Shown here: one piece after another, positions 55,515 to 64,000 of the stretch
Layout of the letters: each line of letters begins with the position of its first letter
Numbering within the stretch: position 1 is the stretch's first letter
Assembly: GCA_016707115.1 (NCBI GenBank)
Contig: JADJIH010000018.1
Location: forward strand, 1 to 64,000
DNA from: Ignavibacteriales bacterium
Lineage (GTDB): Bacteria > Bacteroidota > Ignavibacteria > Ignavibacteriales > Ignavibacteriaceae
Reading direction: 5' to 3'
Length of the DNA: 64,000 nucleotides
Translations under genes and position numbers: made by a program
Notes under the pieces: generated by a model
Seen by the model: only the letters and a program-made list of their open reading frames with translations
The model's database searches: none
Told to the model about the DNA's origin: nothing

Positions 55515-57793
55515 ATGCATAAAATAATTTTTATATCAATACTTGTTTTTTTATCTAATTCACTGTTAGCTCAGGATTTAACCGGCGATGTTTATGGGCG
55601 TGTATTTGATTTTGTAACAAAACAGCCCATTCCCTTTGCTAATGTTATCGTGCTGGGAACTGACTATGGAGCTGCTACAAATGAAGACGGGTTTTTCAAA
55701 ATCACAGGACTCCCTGTTAATACTTATCAAATTCGTGCATCTGTTGTAGGATATAATCCTCAGACCAAAACGGACATTGTAATCCAAACCGGCAAACCGG
55801 CTGAAGCTGATTTTGAACTTTCTCCACAAGCAATCGAAATTGAAGGGGTTACTGTTACAAGTGATTACTTCCGTAAAGATCCGATTGAGGTTAGCAGTAT
55901 AAGAAGCTTTAGTTATGAAGAAATAAGAAGGAGTCCCGGCGGATTTGAAGATGTTGTTCGTGCCTTATCAATTTTACCCGGCGTTGCACAGGCAGATGGA
56001 GGCAGAAATGATCTTGTTGTTCGTGGTGGCGCACCTTCTGAAAATCTATATCTGATAGATGGAATTGAAGTACCAAACATAAACCACTTTGGAACACAAG
56101 GGGCAACAGGCGGACCATTAAGTTATGTTAACTTGATTTTGTTCGCGAAACTTCTTTTTCAACAGGTGGATTTTCTGCTCTTTATGGTGATAAGCTTTCT
56201 TCCGTTCTTGATATTAATTTAAGAGACGGTAGAGAAGATAGATTTGGTGGTAAGGCTACAATCTCAGCTTCACAATTTGGATTAAACTTAGAAGGGCCAA
56301 TTACAGAAAAATCTAATTTTATTTTTTCCGCTAGAAGAAGTTATCTTGATTTTATTTTTAAAGCTGCTGATTTTTCTTTTGTTCCCGAATACTATGATGT
56401 TTTATTAAAAGCAGATTTCAATCCGCACTCGCAAGATGCATTTAGCTTTTTATTTATAAGTGCATTTGATAATGTAAAGTTTTTTAATGACACGCAGGAG
56501 CAGCAAGTTGATAACTCAAGAATTCTTGGTACTGATCAGATACAATATGTAGCCGGGTTTACTTACAGACATTTATTCACAGATGGTTTTTTCAATATTG
56601 CCTTAAGTCGCAACTATGTTGATTACGACAGCAGGCAGCAGGATTCACTTTTAAATCCAATCTTCACAAACGTATCAAAGGAAGAAGAAAACTCTTTACG
56701 TGCAGATTTAGTTTTTAAGCTTTCAAAAACTTCAGAAATAAACATTGGCGGCACTGCAAAACTGATCGAAGCAGATTATGATATTTTATTTCCAACTTTT
56801 GTTACTACCTTTGGTGATACATTACCAGTAACCAACTTACAGACAGAGAACACTTACACCAAGTTTGGTGTTTACACAAACTACAATACTGTTTTCTTTA
56901 ACAGGTTAACAGCAAACCTTGGTATACGCTCAGAAATATTTACCGCACTTAACAGCAAAGTTTATTTCAGTCCAAGACTTTCTCTTTCTTATGCTTTAAC
57001 AGATTTAACTAACATTAACTTCAGCACAGGTGTTTATCATCAATCACCATCATACATCTGGCTAGAGGCTTTTGAAAGTAATCGTGATTTAAGAATGATT
57101 AAGGTTAATCAATTTGTTTTTGGATTTGATCAAAGAATTTCTTCCGATGCTCTACTAAAGGTTGAAGCTTTTTATAAAGATTATGATAATTATCCAACCA
57201 GCACCGTAAGACCCTATCTTGTTCTTGCAAACACCGGTGCAGGATTTTCAGGAAGTGATGATAATTTTTCTTCTTTTGGTTTAGAGCCTTTGGTTGATGC
57301 GGGTTTTGGTAAGGCACGCGGAGTAGAACTTTCTATACAAAAAAAATTATCTGATATTCCTTACTACGGAATTTTCAGTTTCACTTACAGTCAGGCAGAT
57401 TATACTTCTTTAGATGGAATTGAACGACCCGGCAGCTATGATCAAAACTGGATAATTAATTTATCCGGCGGTTATAAGTTTAATGAGTACTGGGAATTCA
57501 GTTCTAAGTTTAGATTTGCAAGCGGTAAACCATACACACCATATAATTCTGATGGTACACAAAATGTTGCAGACTACAACACACACAGACTTAAATCCTC
57601 ACACAGTTTAGATGTTAGAGTTGATAAGCGATGGTACTTTGCAGGCTGGACTTTGATTACATATGTTGATATTCAAAACATCTATAATCATCCAAACCAA
57701 AGTAATATAAGATGGGATCCGCAGACAATGTCAGTAGATGAAACTTCTTCTATTGGTATTCTTCCTTCAATCGGAATTAGTGCAGAGTTTTAG
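55515..57793 (+). CDS. TonB-dependent receptor with carboxypeptidase-like N-terminal domain (frameshifted)
   Basis: An outer-membrane receptor of about 759 residues when corrected. Signal peptide (IIFISILVFLSNSLLAQ); CarboxypepD_reg-like domain (GRVFDFVTKQPIPFANVIVLGTDYGAAT); plug domain (RSPGGFEDVVRALSILPGVAQADGGRNDLVVRGGAPSENLYLIDGIEVPN), then the beta barrel. The frame breaks at SYVNL near 56135 (one G missing); the next frame reads DFVRETSFSTGGFSALYGDKLSSVLDINLRDG and runs to 57793, ending IGISAEF with a C-terminal aromatic as usual for barrels. The transported compound is unknown; no substrate-binding lipoprotein follows. Confidence 0.88.
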
Positions 57794-57802
57794 ATTTAAC
57801 TA

Positions 57803-57840
57803 TCCCTCTCCTTTATAAAGGAGAGGGATTTGGGTGAGGT
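57803..57840. repeat. TCCCTCTCCTTTA palindrome with GGTGAGG tail
   Basis: A perfect 26-base palindrome (arms TCCCTCTCCTTTA/TAAAGGAGAGGGA, 57803-57828), followed by TTTGGGTGAGG. It is the same family as 50284-50321. It lies between the convergent TonB receptor and T9SS-cargo genes. Confidence 0.75.
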
Positions 57841-57843
57841 AAA

Positions 57844-59560
57844 TTATTTTAAATAAATCATTTTCTTAGTCTCAATAAAACTTCCTGCTCTTAGCTGATA
57901 ATAATAAACTCCGCTTGAAAGTTTGCTCGCATTGAATTCGGTTTCATAAGTTCCGCAGGTTTCTCCTCATTAACTAAAGCCGCTATTTCATTACCAAGCA
58001 CATCATAAACTTTTAAAGTAACAAATTGCCTGCTGCTTATTGCATACTGGATACTGGTATTTGGATTAAATGGATTTGGGTAGTTTTGTTTAAGAACAAA
58101 TTTACTTGGTAAAACATCTTCGCCCTCAACATCAGATGGGTAACCTTCTCCGCTTATTGGAATTGATTTACTGAATGAATAAACATTTCCATCCATAAAA
58201 GTAAATACAAACTGTATAGTATCTTTAAAATAATCTTGAACTTCATAATCACAGATTGGACAAAGATCAATATTGGAGAAAGAAAATGCGTTTATAGAAT
58301 CTTGATAAGGAATTACAATTCGGGGGGCTAAATGTTTATCTACTGTAAATCCTGGCACAGTCTGAGCAAAATAAAAATGGATATTCAAATTCCCGGTCTC
58401 GAAAAATAGTACCATTGATATAGCCATAAAAAGATCCAAACAGAAATTATTGAATCAATTCTTACTGGAAAATCTGATGTGATTACGAATTTTTGTAGAA
58501 CCCTGAATCTGAAAGAGTAAGCCACATAAATGCTATCTTCAGAAAACACAACTTGATGACGTGAAGGGCTATAAACTAATTTATAATAACCAGTGGCTGG
58601 CTTATAATAGTATGATGGGACTATTCCTTTATCCTTGGCAACGATTCTATAATAAAGAGAGTAGTTATTAAGATATTTTAGAATATCAATCGTATAATTT
58701 ACGCTAAAATCAACTTCAGATAGACTATTAATCGGATATTGTTCATTGTAACCGCTGTCAATTTCATTAGAGTAATACAAATCTAAATACACATCAGACA
58801 AATATGTGCGTCCAGAGACTAAAGCTGCTACAAAACCCTTTACAGATAATGGATGAGTAATTTTAAATTCTTGTTGAAAAGTTCCTCCAAAATTCAATAA
58901 GCCTATGGGAATAAATTGAATATTGGCTGAATATGAATGCTTCTTATGAAAAATATTTCCCAAAGAATCCAAATTTCTGCATTCTATTATTTCATAATCA
59001 CTTGTTGTAATTTGATACCCTTGGTTGATTATTTCTTTTTCATATTTTTTCACAACGCCTATTTCCTGGGCAAAGAAATATTTAACCTCTATGGCCTTAT
59101 TATTTATGGTTCTGTTTCTTGAAAATCCTTTAAGATTTAATACTTCGCCCCAAATAGTATCGACATCAGAAATAATGGTTACAGGGTAAATAGTTCCATC
59201 AGTTTGAATTTGATTAATTACGCTGTTTGCAGGTAAAGAAAAATCCATATAAAGATATTCTATTCCAGCAAGATTTATAAACAGCTTAGAAGAATCACGG
59301 TCATATCTTAATAATGTATTACTGGGGAAATCCAAAAATCCAAGAGTACGGAAATATTTTTTTTGTTCAATGAATACAGAATCATCGACTTGGTATGTCT
59401 GAAATGAATAAGTGTATGTGCTCATCCCAAAAGAAAAGCGAGTTAAGGCATATTTAGTAAATTGTGTTTCATTCCCTACTTCGAGTGGAATCCAATTCTG
59501 TGCAAAAGAAATAAAACTAAAAGCAACAAAGATCAAAGTCGAAAGAAATAACGCTCTCAT
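57844..59560 (-). CDS. Secreted protein with type IX secretion C-terminal domain (three frameshifts)
   Basis: A secreted protein of about 570 residues when corrected. The signal peptide is LFLSTLIFVAFSFISFAQ from the ATG at 59560. The middle is beta-rich with no recognised domain. The C-terminus is a T9SS type A sorting domain: FVLKQNYPNPFNPNTSIQYAI, TLKVYDVLGNEIAALVNEEK, then, after a one-base shift near 57957, PAGTYETEFNASKLSSGVYYYQL up to a stop at 57844. Two more shifts, near 58437 and 58398, join ...RIDSIISV to GSFYGYINGTIFRD and then to TGNLNIHFYFAQ. This shows the organism uses type IX secretion. The function of the cargo is unknown. Confidence 0.8.
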
Positions 59561-59743
59561 AAAAACCCCTTGTAAAAGTGTAGCAATAATGTAAAAAAGC
59601 TGGTTACTAATGTCAATCAAAAGTTAATTGATAAACCACAAACACCTTAGCAATATCAATAAGTAAAGATGGATTGTTCATTAAGGCAGGTGTAAATACT
59701 TTGCCAAGCGTTCTTTTTTCGATAGGAATTTTAGAAAAATTGT

Positions 59744-59776
59744 AAGTGTAGTCCACCTATAAGGTGGACTACACTT
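59744..59776 (-). terminator. Perfect 15-base inverted repeat downstream of the dinB-like gene
   Basis: Arms AAGTGTAGTCCACCT (59744-59758) and AGGTGGACTACACTT (59762-59776) enclose a 3-base loop. On the minus strand the stem is followed by a T-rich stretch (ACAATTTTTC). It lies 9 bases after the stop of the DinB-like gene. The remaining bases 59621-59743 hold only an open stretch without a start codon (RTLGKVFTPALMNNPSLL...), perhaps a gene remnant on the minus strand. Confidence 0.7.
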
Positions 59777-59784
59777 TTAACAAA

Positions 59785-60282
59785 TTATTTACCCATCTCA
59801 TCCGCACTTGGTCCGTACATACCCGGAATCGGAATATCCAGCAGTCTAAGGAAAACCCCTAATTGTGCTCTGTGGTGTATAAGCTGACTTAAAGAGTGTC
59901 TTATAACTTCAGCTTTGGAAAGATCCATAAGAACAACATCGCCGTTTCTCATAACCCATCTACCGTTAAGCTTGCTTTCATTCGCATCCACAAGTACTGA
60001 TTTGCCCTTAACAACGCATTCGTCGTAATACGCTAACAGATCCTTTGTGTTATTTATAACTTTGGGATTATAAGGCATTACTGCAAAATCTAATCCTTCG
60101 TTTTTAATGCCGTGCTCAATCCAGCCGGGAATTTCTGCAACGTGTGTTGCTAATGCTCTTATCGTCATACTTTTAGGATGAGGTCGCCAATCGTATTTAT
60201 CATTCGGTACAATCTCAAGCATTTTTCGGGTTGATATTGCTTCCTGCTCTAACTCGTTTAAGAAAATTTTGATTAATGACAT
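59785..60282 (-). CDS. DinB family protein
   Basis: A 165-residue four-helix metal-binding protein. The three His ligands are in LATHVAEIPGWIEHG, HSLSQLIHHRAQLG and nearby; LDIPIPGMYGPSADE at the C-terminus is characteristic of the DinB subgroup. The role is unknown; thiol or damage-linked functions are seen in relatives. A WYL regulator gene lies 151 bases upstream on the same strand, a common pairing. Confidence 0.92.
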   Translation of the reverse strand: MSLIKIFLNELEQEAISTRKMLEIVPNDKYDWRPHPKSMTIRALATHVAEIPGWIEHGIKNEGLDFAVMPYNPKVINNTKDLLAYYDECVVKGKSVLVDANESKLNGRWVMRNGDVVLMDLSKAEVIRHSLSQLIHHRAQLGVFLRLLDIPIPGMYGPSADEMGK

Positions 60283-60383
60283 AGCTGCTCCTTTTTTATT
60301 TGTGAATAATTACAGAGCAAAGTTAAAGTTGGTGATTGACAACAGTATGTCAGCAGGGTTTTGGAAAAATAAAAAAATTTTTA

Positions 60384-60431
60384 ACCCATCCCCGCCTTCC
60401 CTTTGTAAAAAAAGGAAGGGTTTAATGCGGG
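60384..60431. repeat. CCTTCC/GGAAGG imperfect hairpin repeat
   Basis: CCCGCCTTCCCTTTG on the left and AAAGGAAGGG...GCGGG on the right form a nested imperfect hairpin. It resembles the CCCTCTCCTTT repeats at 50284 and 57803. It lies just after the WYL regulator stop and may terminate its transcript. Confidence 0.5.
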
Positions 60432-60433
60432 TA

Positions 60434-61381
60434 TTAAAAATTTCTTTTCTTTATTTCGGAAAGTTTTTTGTTTAGCATTGTTTTTAGTGAGTCCGGTGAA
60501 ACAATATCAGCTTTATCGGCAAACATTAAAAACCATCTCACAAAATATTCTGTTGATGAGGTTAAAAACGTCATCTGCACTTTATCACCAATTAAGTGCT
60601 CATTAACAAAACCGTTATAATATTTTTGTTCGGTTAAATACTGCGCTACTTCTTTATCAACACGAATAATAATAGTTACCAGATTTTGTTCTTTGGTTAT
60701 TCTGCCAAGATAAGTTTTAACAGAAGGATGTTTTTTCTTAAATGTTTTATCGGTTTTGGTTATGCTTAAAATTCTATCAAGTCTGAAATCGCGGTAATCC
60801 TGTCTCAGCTCGCAGAATGCAATTGTGTGCCAGTAACCTGCAGAAAAGAAAATCCCGATAGGTTCTATGTTCCTGTCTTTAATTTCATTTGAGTAAAAAG
60901 TGTGATAGCGGATCTTAAGAGATTTTCTTTCTGATATACTTTCTATAAGTGACTGGGTATGATTTGATTTGTTGGAATTTTCTAATTGTGGTCTGCGGCT
61001 AAGGACTTCTATATTTTCTTCAATGCTTTCAAGAAGATCTTTTTCAGTATTTTTTAAGATAGCGCGTATTTTCATCATCCCCGATTTGAAGTTTGAATCT
61101 ATTGAATTATCAGCAAACTTTTCAATTAGTTTTTCTGCGGTTAAAAATGCGGTTACTTCTTCTTTGGTAAACATAACAGGGGGCAAACGATATCCATCAA
61201 TAATATAATAGCCAATACCTGCTTCCGAACCAATTGGAACTCCTGCTTCTACAAGAGTTTGTACATCGCGGTAAACGGTTCTTATGCTAACATTAAAACG
61301 ATCTGCAATATCCTTTGCTCTTACAATTTTCTTAGACTGCAATTGAATGAAGATTGCAGTTACTCTGTTAAATCGATTCAT
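60434..61381 (-). CDS. YafY family WYL-domain transcriptional regulator
   Basis: A 315-residue DNA-binding protein: N-terminal winged helix (KIVRAKDIADRFNVSIRTVYRDVQTLVEAGVPIG), a linker, a WYL domain in the middle (KSLKIRYHTFYSNEIKDRNIEPIG, WHTIAFCELRQDYRDFRLDRI), and a WCX C-terminal part. WYL domains sense ligands or nucleic acids. The adjacent dinB-like gene is the likely target; this is inferred from neighbourhood. Confidence 0.92.
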   Translation of the reverse strand: MNRFNRVTAIFIQLQSKKIVRAKDIADRFNVSIRTVYRDVQTLVEAGVPIGSEAGIGYYIIDGYRLPPVMFTKEEVTAFLTAEKLIEKFADNSIDSNFKSGMMKIRAILKNTEKDLLESIEENIEVLSRRPQLENSNKSNHTQSLIESISERKSLKIRYHTFYSNEIKDRNIEPIGIFFSAGYWHTIAFCELRQDYRDFRLDRILSITKTDKTFKKKHPSVKTYLGRITKEQNLVTIIIRVDKEVAQYLTEQKYYNGFVNEHLIGDKVQMTFLTSSTEYFVRWFLMFADKADIVSPDSLKTMLNKKLSEIKKRNF

Positions 61382-61607
61382 ATTTTAAAATTATATTAAC
61401 TGTGATTTATTAAAGGGATAAAATAAATATATTAATTTTATAAGTACTGCCAAATATGTATAAAACATTATGCTGATTATGTCTGTAATAAGCATCAACA
61501 ATGCGAAGTAAGATGTTTGCAGCAATGGATATTTTGGTAAACATTCTGCACAATAAATTATTATATTCCTAAAAACAATTTTTAATTCTCTTTTTACAGA
61601 GTATAAA

Positions 61608-64000
61608 ATGAACAACCAATCCAATTCATCATTAACGGAATTAAATGATAAACTTCTTGCTGGCAAAGCAGCTTTAGAGCAAAGCGAGATTGATGATCTT
61701 ATAATTAATCTTCGCATAGAGCTTAGTCGTGCTGTTAAGGGTAACCAGCTAGCTAATGAACCGGATGCTGAACAATGGCAAAATATTTTTGATGGACTTT
61801 TCAGCAGTGAACTTGCCGCTCCGTTTATGGAGAATATGGATAAGGATTTGTTCTTTGGTTTTGGAGAATATCTTGGTTCTTTTACAGATCAACCCAATAA
61901 TAGAATTGTTTCTATCATTCATAACTATCTAAACCTATTTCGTACTTCATCCTTTCTTCAGAAAATTTATGATGAAAGAAGATGGGATAAATTAATTCAC
62001 ACACTTATCGTCAAAAGCTATTACACTTTTGATGTTTTATTTAATCAGCGAGTTAATCAGTACAAAAAGAAAAGTCTTTTCAGGATTATTAAAGATAGTA
62101 ACACGATTGATTACAGCTGGCAGAAAACCTCTGATATAGTTTCATTGTACCGTTCTTCTATAAGCCATATACTCTTTGAGATTGAAAGCCAAAATAAAAT
62201 TGTTGCATTCCTTCTGGAGAACAGTTTAGAAATGGTTATGCTGGATCTTGCATGTTTAACATCAGGAATTGTTAATGCGATGATTCCGGCAAACTCCGTA
62301 TCAGAACATATTTCTTATATACTTAATCAAACCAAAGCGCCAATACTTTTTGCCGATGATGAAAAACAACTTGCAAAAATCAGATCGATAAAAAAAGAAA
62401 CTCCATTTCTTAAAACTGTCGTAATGTTAAAGGGTAATGCCGCTGAGGATTGGGTAATAAGCTTTGAAGAATTTAAAGCAATGGCATCTGATCATAGCAT
62501 AAAAACTGATGTGCTGATAAAACCTGATTCGCTGGCAACACTTATGTACACATCGGGCACAACGGGTGAGCCAAAAGGAATAATGTTCTCTCATACAAAC
62601 ATTGTTTATAAAAGATTTTGCCGCGCAATGGCAATACCGGGCATAAGCGATGCTGATCGTTATCTTGCTTTCCTTCCATTGTATCACACTTTTGGCAGAT
62701 GGCTGGAGATGACGGGTGCAATTTTCTGGGGAGCGGAATATTGCTTTATGGAAAATCCTTCTGTTGAAACGATGATTGATAATATGCGTCTGGTTAAACC
62801 AAGTATTTTTATTTCAATTCCTAAAAAATGGATACAGCTTTATGAATATATAACAACACGTATTGATGTTGAAGTTGATGATGATGAAAAAATAAAAGAA
62901 GCTGTTGTTAACGCAACTGGCGGTAATCTTAAATGGGGACTTTCAGCCGCAGGTTTTCTTCCGCCGGATATTTTTAGATTTCTGCAGAGATACGGTGTTG
63001 AGTTAATGAGCGGTTTTGGTATGACTGAAGCAACAGGCGGAATTACAATGACACCGCCGTTTCAATATCGTGAAAACTCACTTGGCAAAGCATTACCGGG
63101 AATTGAAATTAGACTTGGTGATGATGGCGAAATACTAATTCGTGGTCCTTATGTAATGCAAAATTATTACGATCAGAAGTTTGAAGAAACATTTGATGCT
63201 GAAGGCTGGCTTGCAACCGGTGATGTAATGCGGATGGATAAAGATGGATTTATAGAAATAATAGATCGTAAAAAAGAGATTTATAAAAATGTAAAAGGCG
63301 AAACGATTGCGCCGCAAAAAATTGAAAATCTGTTTCGTGATTTTGAATTTGTAAAACAGGTTTTTCTTGCTGGTGATCATCGTCCTTTTAACACGGTTTT
63401 AATTTTTCCTGATCTTGAATCTGAACACTCTCCATTAAAAAATATGGATGAGCAGCAAAGGCAGGAATATTTTTCTACAGTAATTGTAAGCGTGAATAAT
63501 TTTCTTGCACCGTTTGAAAGAATACTGGATTTCAGAATTATCACCCGTGCTTTTGATGATGCTAATGGAGAGCTGACACCCAAGGGAACATACAAGAGAA
63601 GGGTTATCGAAAAGAATTTCGAAGAGATTATCCAATCAATGTATCAGAAGGATCATCTGTCACTTCCGCTTGGCAAATATGAAGTAAAAATCCCTAATTG
63701 GTTTTTACGTGAGAAAGGTGCTTTGAGTCGAGATGTTTTTTTAAGAGATAATGCCATTTTAATTCCAAAACTTAATTCAACACTATTAATTAAAAACATT
63801 AATGAAGCAGAGAATATTTTTCAGATCGGAAATTTTTCATACCGCATAAACACAAAACAGATTGATCTTCAGGATATACTAACAAATCCCTTTTATTGGC
63901 TTGGTAATGTTGAACTTGTTGAGTTTGCCGGGCAAGGTATATTCAGATGGTACAGAAAAACAGAGGCTGAGAGGGATATTGAATTTGTTGAACGAATAAT
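61608..64000 (+). CDS. AMP-dependent acyl-CoA synthetase, N-terminally extended, partial
   Basis: An open reading frame from the ATG at 61608 (after TAAAATG) that runs past the window end (over 797 codons, no stop). The AMP-binding P-loop is LATLMYTSGTTGEPKGIMFSH (about residues 311-331). Other motifs are AFLPLYHTFGRWLEM, GLSAAGFLPPDIFRFLQ, MSGFGMTEATGG, GWLATGDVMRMDKDG, IIDRKKEIYKNVKGE (which positions the catalytic Lys loop) and GTYKRR. Residues 1 to about 150 form an extra helical region (ALEQSEIDDLIINLRIEL, FGFGEYLGSF) without a recognised domain. After the ligase core about 150 further residues are seen, so another domain may follow. It makes fatty acyl-CoA or acyl-AMP; chain length unknown. 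Confidence 0.9.
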   Translation, partial: MNNQSNSSLTELNDKLLAGKAALEQSEIDDLIINLRIELSRAVKGNQLANEPDAEQWQNIFDGLFSSELAAPFMENMDKDLFFGFGEYLGSFTDQPNNRIVSIIHNYLNLFRTSSFLQKIYDERRWDKLIHTLIVKSYYTFDVLFNQRVNQYKKKSLFRIIKDSNTIDYSWQKTSDIVSLYRSSISHILFEIESQNKIVAFLLENSLEMVMLDLACLTSGIVNAMIPANSVSEHISYILNQTKAPILFADDEKQLAKIRSIKKETPFLKTVVMLKGNAAEDWVISFEEFKAMASDHSIKTDVLIKPDSLATLMYTSGTTGEPKGIMFSHTNIVYKRFCRAMAIPGISDADRYLAFLPLYHTFGRWLEMTGAIFWGAEYCFMENPSVETMIDNMRLVKPSIFISIPKKWIQLYEYITTRIDVEVDDDEKIKEAVVNATGGNLKWGLSAAGFLPPDIFRFLQRYGVELMSGFGMTEATGGITMTPPFQYRENSLGKALPGIEIRLGDDGEILIRGPYVMQNYYDQKFEETFDAEGWLATGDVMRMDKDGFIEIIDRKKEIYKNVKGETIAPQKIENLFRDFEFVKQVFLAGDHRPFNTVLIFPDLESEHSPLKNMDEQQRQEYFSTVIVSVNNFLAPFERILDFRIITRAFDDANGELTPKGTYKRRVIEKNFEEIIQSMYQKDHLSLPLGKYEVKIPNWFLREKGALSRDVFLRDNAILIPKLNSTLLIKNINEAENIFQIGNFSYRINTKQIDLQDILTNPFYWLGNVELVEFAGQGIFRWYRKTEAERDIEFVERI

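Noticed and set aside
59621..59743. A minus-strand gene end (RTLGKVFTPALMNNPSLL...)
   Set aside because: There is no start codon before an in-frame stop and no family; it could be chance, so it is only mentioned in the terminator entry.
61391..61717. A 108-residue ORF on the minus strand between the WYL gene and the acyl-CoA synthetase
   Set aside because: It overlaps the start of the synthetase gene, has no ribosome site, and its composition is that of a non-coding AT-rich gap.
62427..63635. Several minus-strand ORFs (60-86 residues) inside the synthetase gene
   Set aside because: They are shadow frames of the + strand synthetase, which is open through the whole region and has all family motifs.

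Overview
This is an AT-rich bacterial chromosome segment, most likely from the Bacteroidota/Ignavibacteriota (Chlorobi-Ignavibacteria) side of the FCB group. The evidence is a type IX secretion C-terminal domain with the NYPNPFNPNT motif, a TonB-dependent receptor with a carboxypeptidase-like plug extension, a Wzi-type capsule protein, a bacterial geranylgeranylglyceryl phosphate (GGGP) synthase, many lipoprotein or secretory peptidases, and abundant short TGTCATT...AATGACA repeats between genes. I saw no phage, integrase, transposase, CRISPR array, rRNA or tRNA. The taxon is inferred from gene families; no database was searched.

Layout. 0-3 kb: unassigned gene fragments, a repeat-damaged phosphoheptose isomerase, a frameshifted GGGP synthase, a Nudix hydrolase and a DUF1232 protein. 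3-15 kb: S9 peptidase, methyltransferase, rlmD, GH5 cellulase-like lipoprotein, rsmI, a large tripeptidyl-peptidase-II-like subtilisin directly followed by an OPT peptide transporter, a terminator, then a gap with two tandem dyads and a possible 40-residue ORF. 15-23 kb: proS, an ion transporter, ppa, lspA, a Na/Ca exchanger, a zinc-ribbon protein, a U32 peptidase and pepT. 23-30 kb: one tight operon for nucleotide sugars and capsule (rfbA, rfbC, a DegT aminotransferase, Wzi, fcl, gmd). 30-40 kb: mgtE, pdxB, a TonB/YwqK fusion, an HEAGH membrane protein, a DUF2911 protein, trhO, a sensor kinase, class II photolyase and exonuclease III. 40-46 kb: a metal operon with a soluble DtxR regulator, a membrane-anchored DtxR-FeoA fusion, FeoB split into a GTPase gene and a permease gene, and an ArsP_2/manganese-type permease. 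45-52 kb: a stand-alone B12-binding sensor-like protein divergent from a ferredoxin-like protein, cobO, DinB, a metallo-hydrolase, a sirtuin, a TPR protein and a YhaM-like exoribonuclease. 52-64 kb: a corrupted homopolymer stretch, ugd, a hybrid kinase with a degenerate receiver, a TonB receptor, a T9SS cargo protein, DinB plus a WYL regulator, and an acyl-CoA synthetase that runs off the window.

Two themes cut across the window. First, at least twelve single-base frameshifts, mostly beside short homopolymers, break otherwise intact genes (GGGP synthase, S9 peptidase, methyltransferase, GH5, subtilisin, exonuclease III, TonB receptor, T9SS protein). A 200-bp block of long homopolymers near 52.2 kb points to sequencing or assembly error rather than gene decay. 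I report these genes at full reconstructed length. Second, short inverted repeats sit at gene ends and in places supply coding sequence: the tail of the methyltransferase, an upstream ATG of rlmD, and the C-terminus of gmhA. The most interesting biology is the metal operon with its tethered regulator and split FeoB, and the orphan B12-binding protein that carries the light-sensor W-x9-EH motif near cobO.
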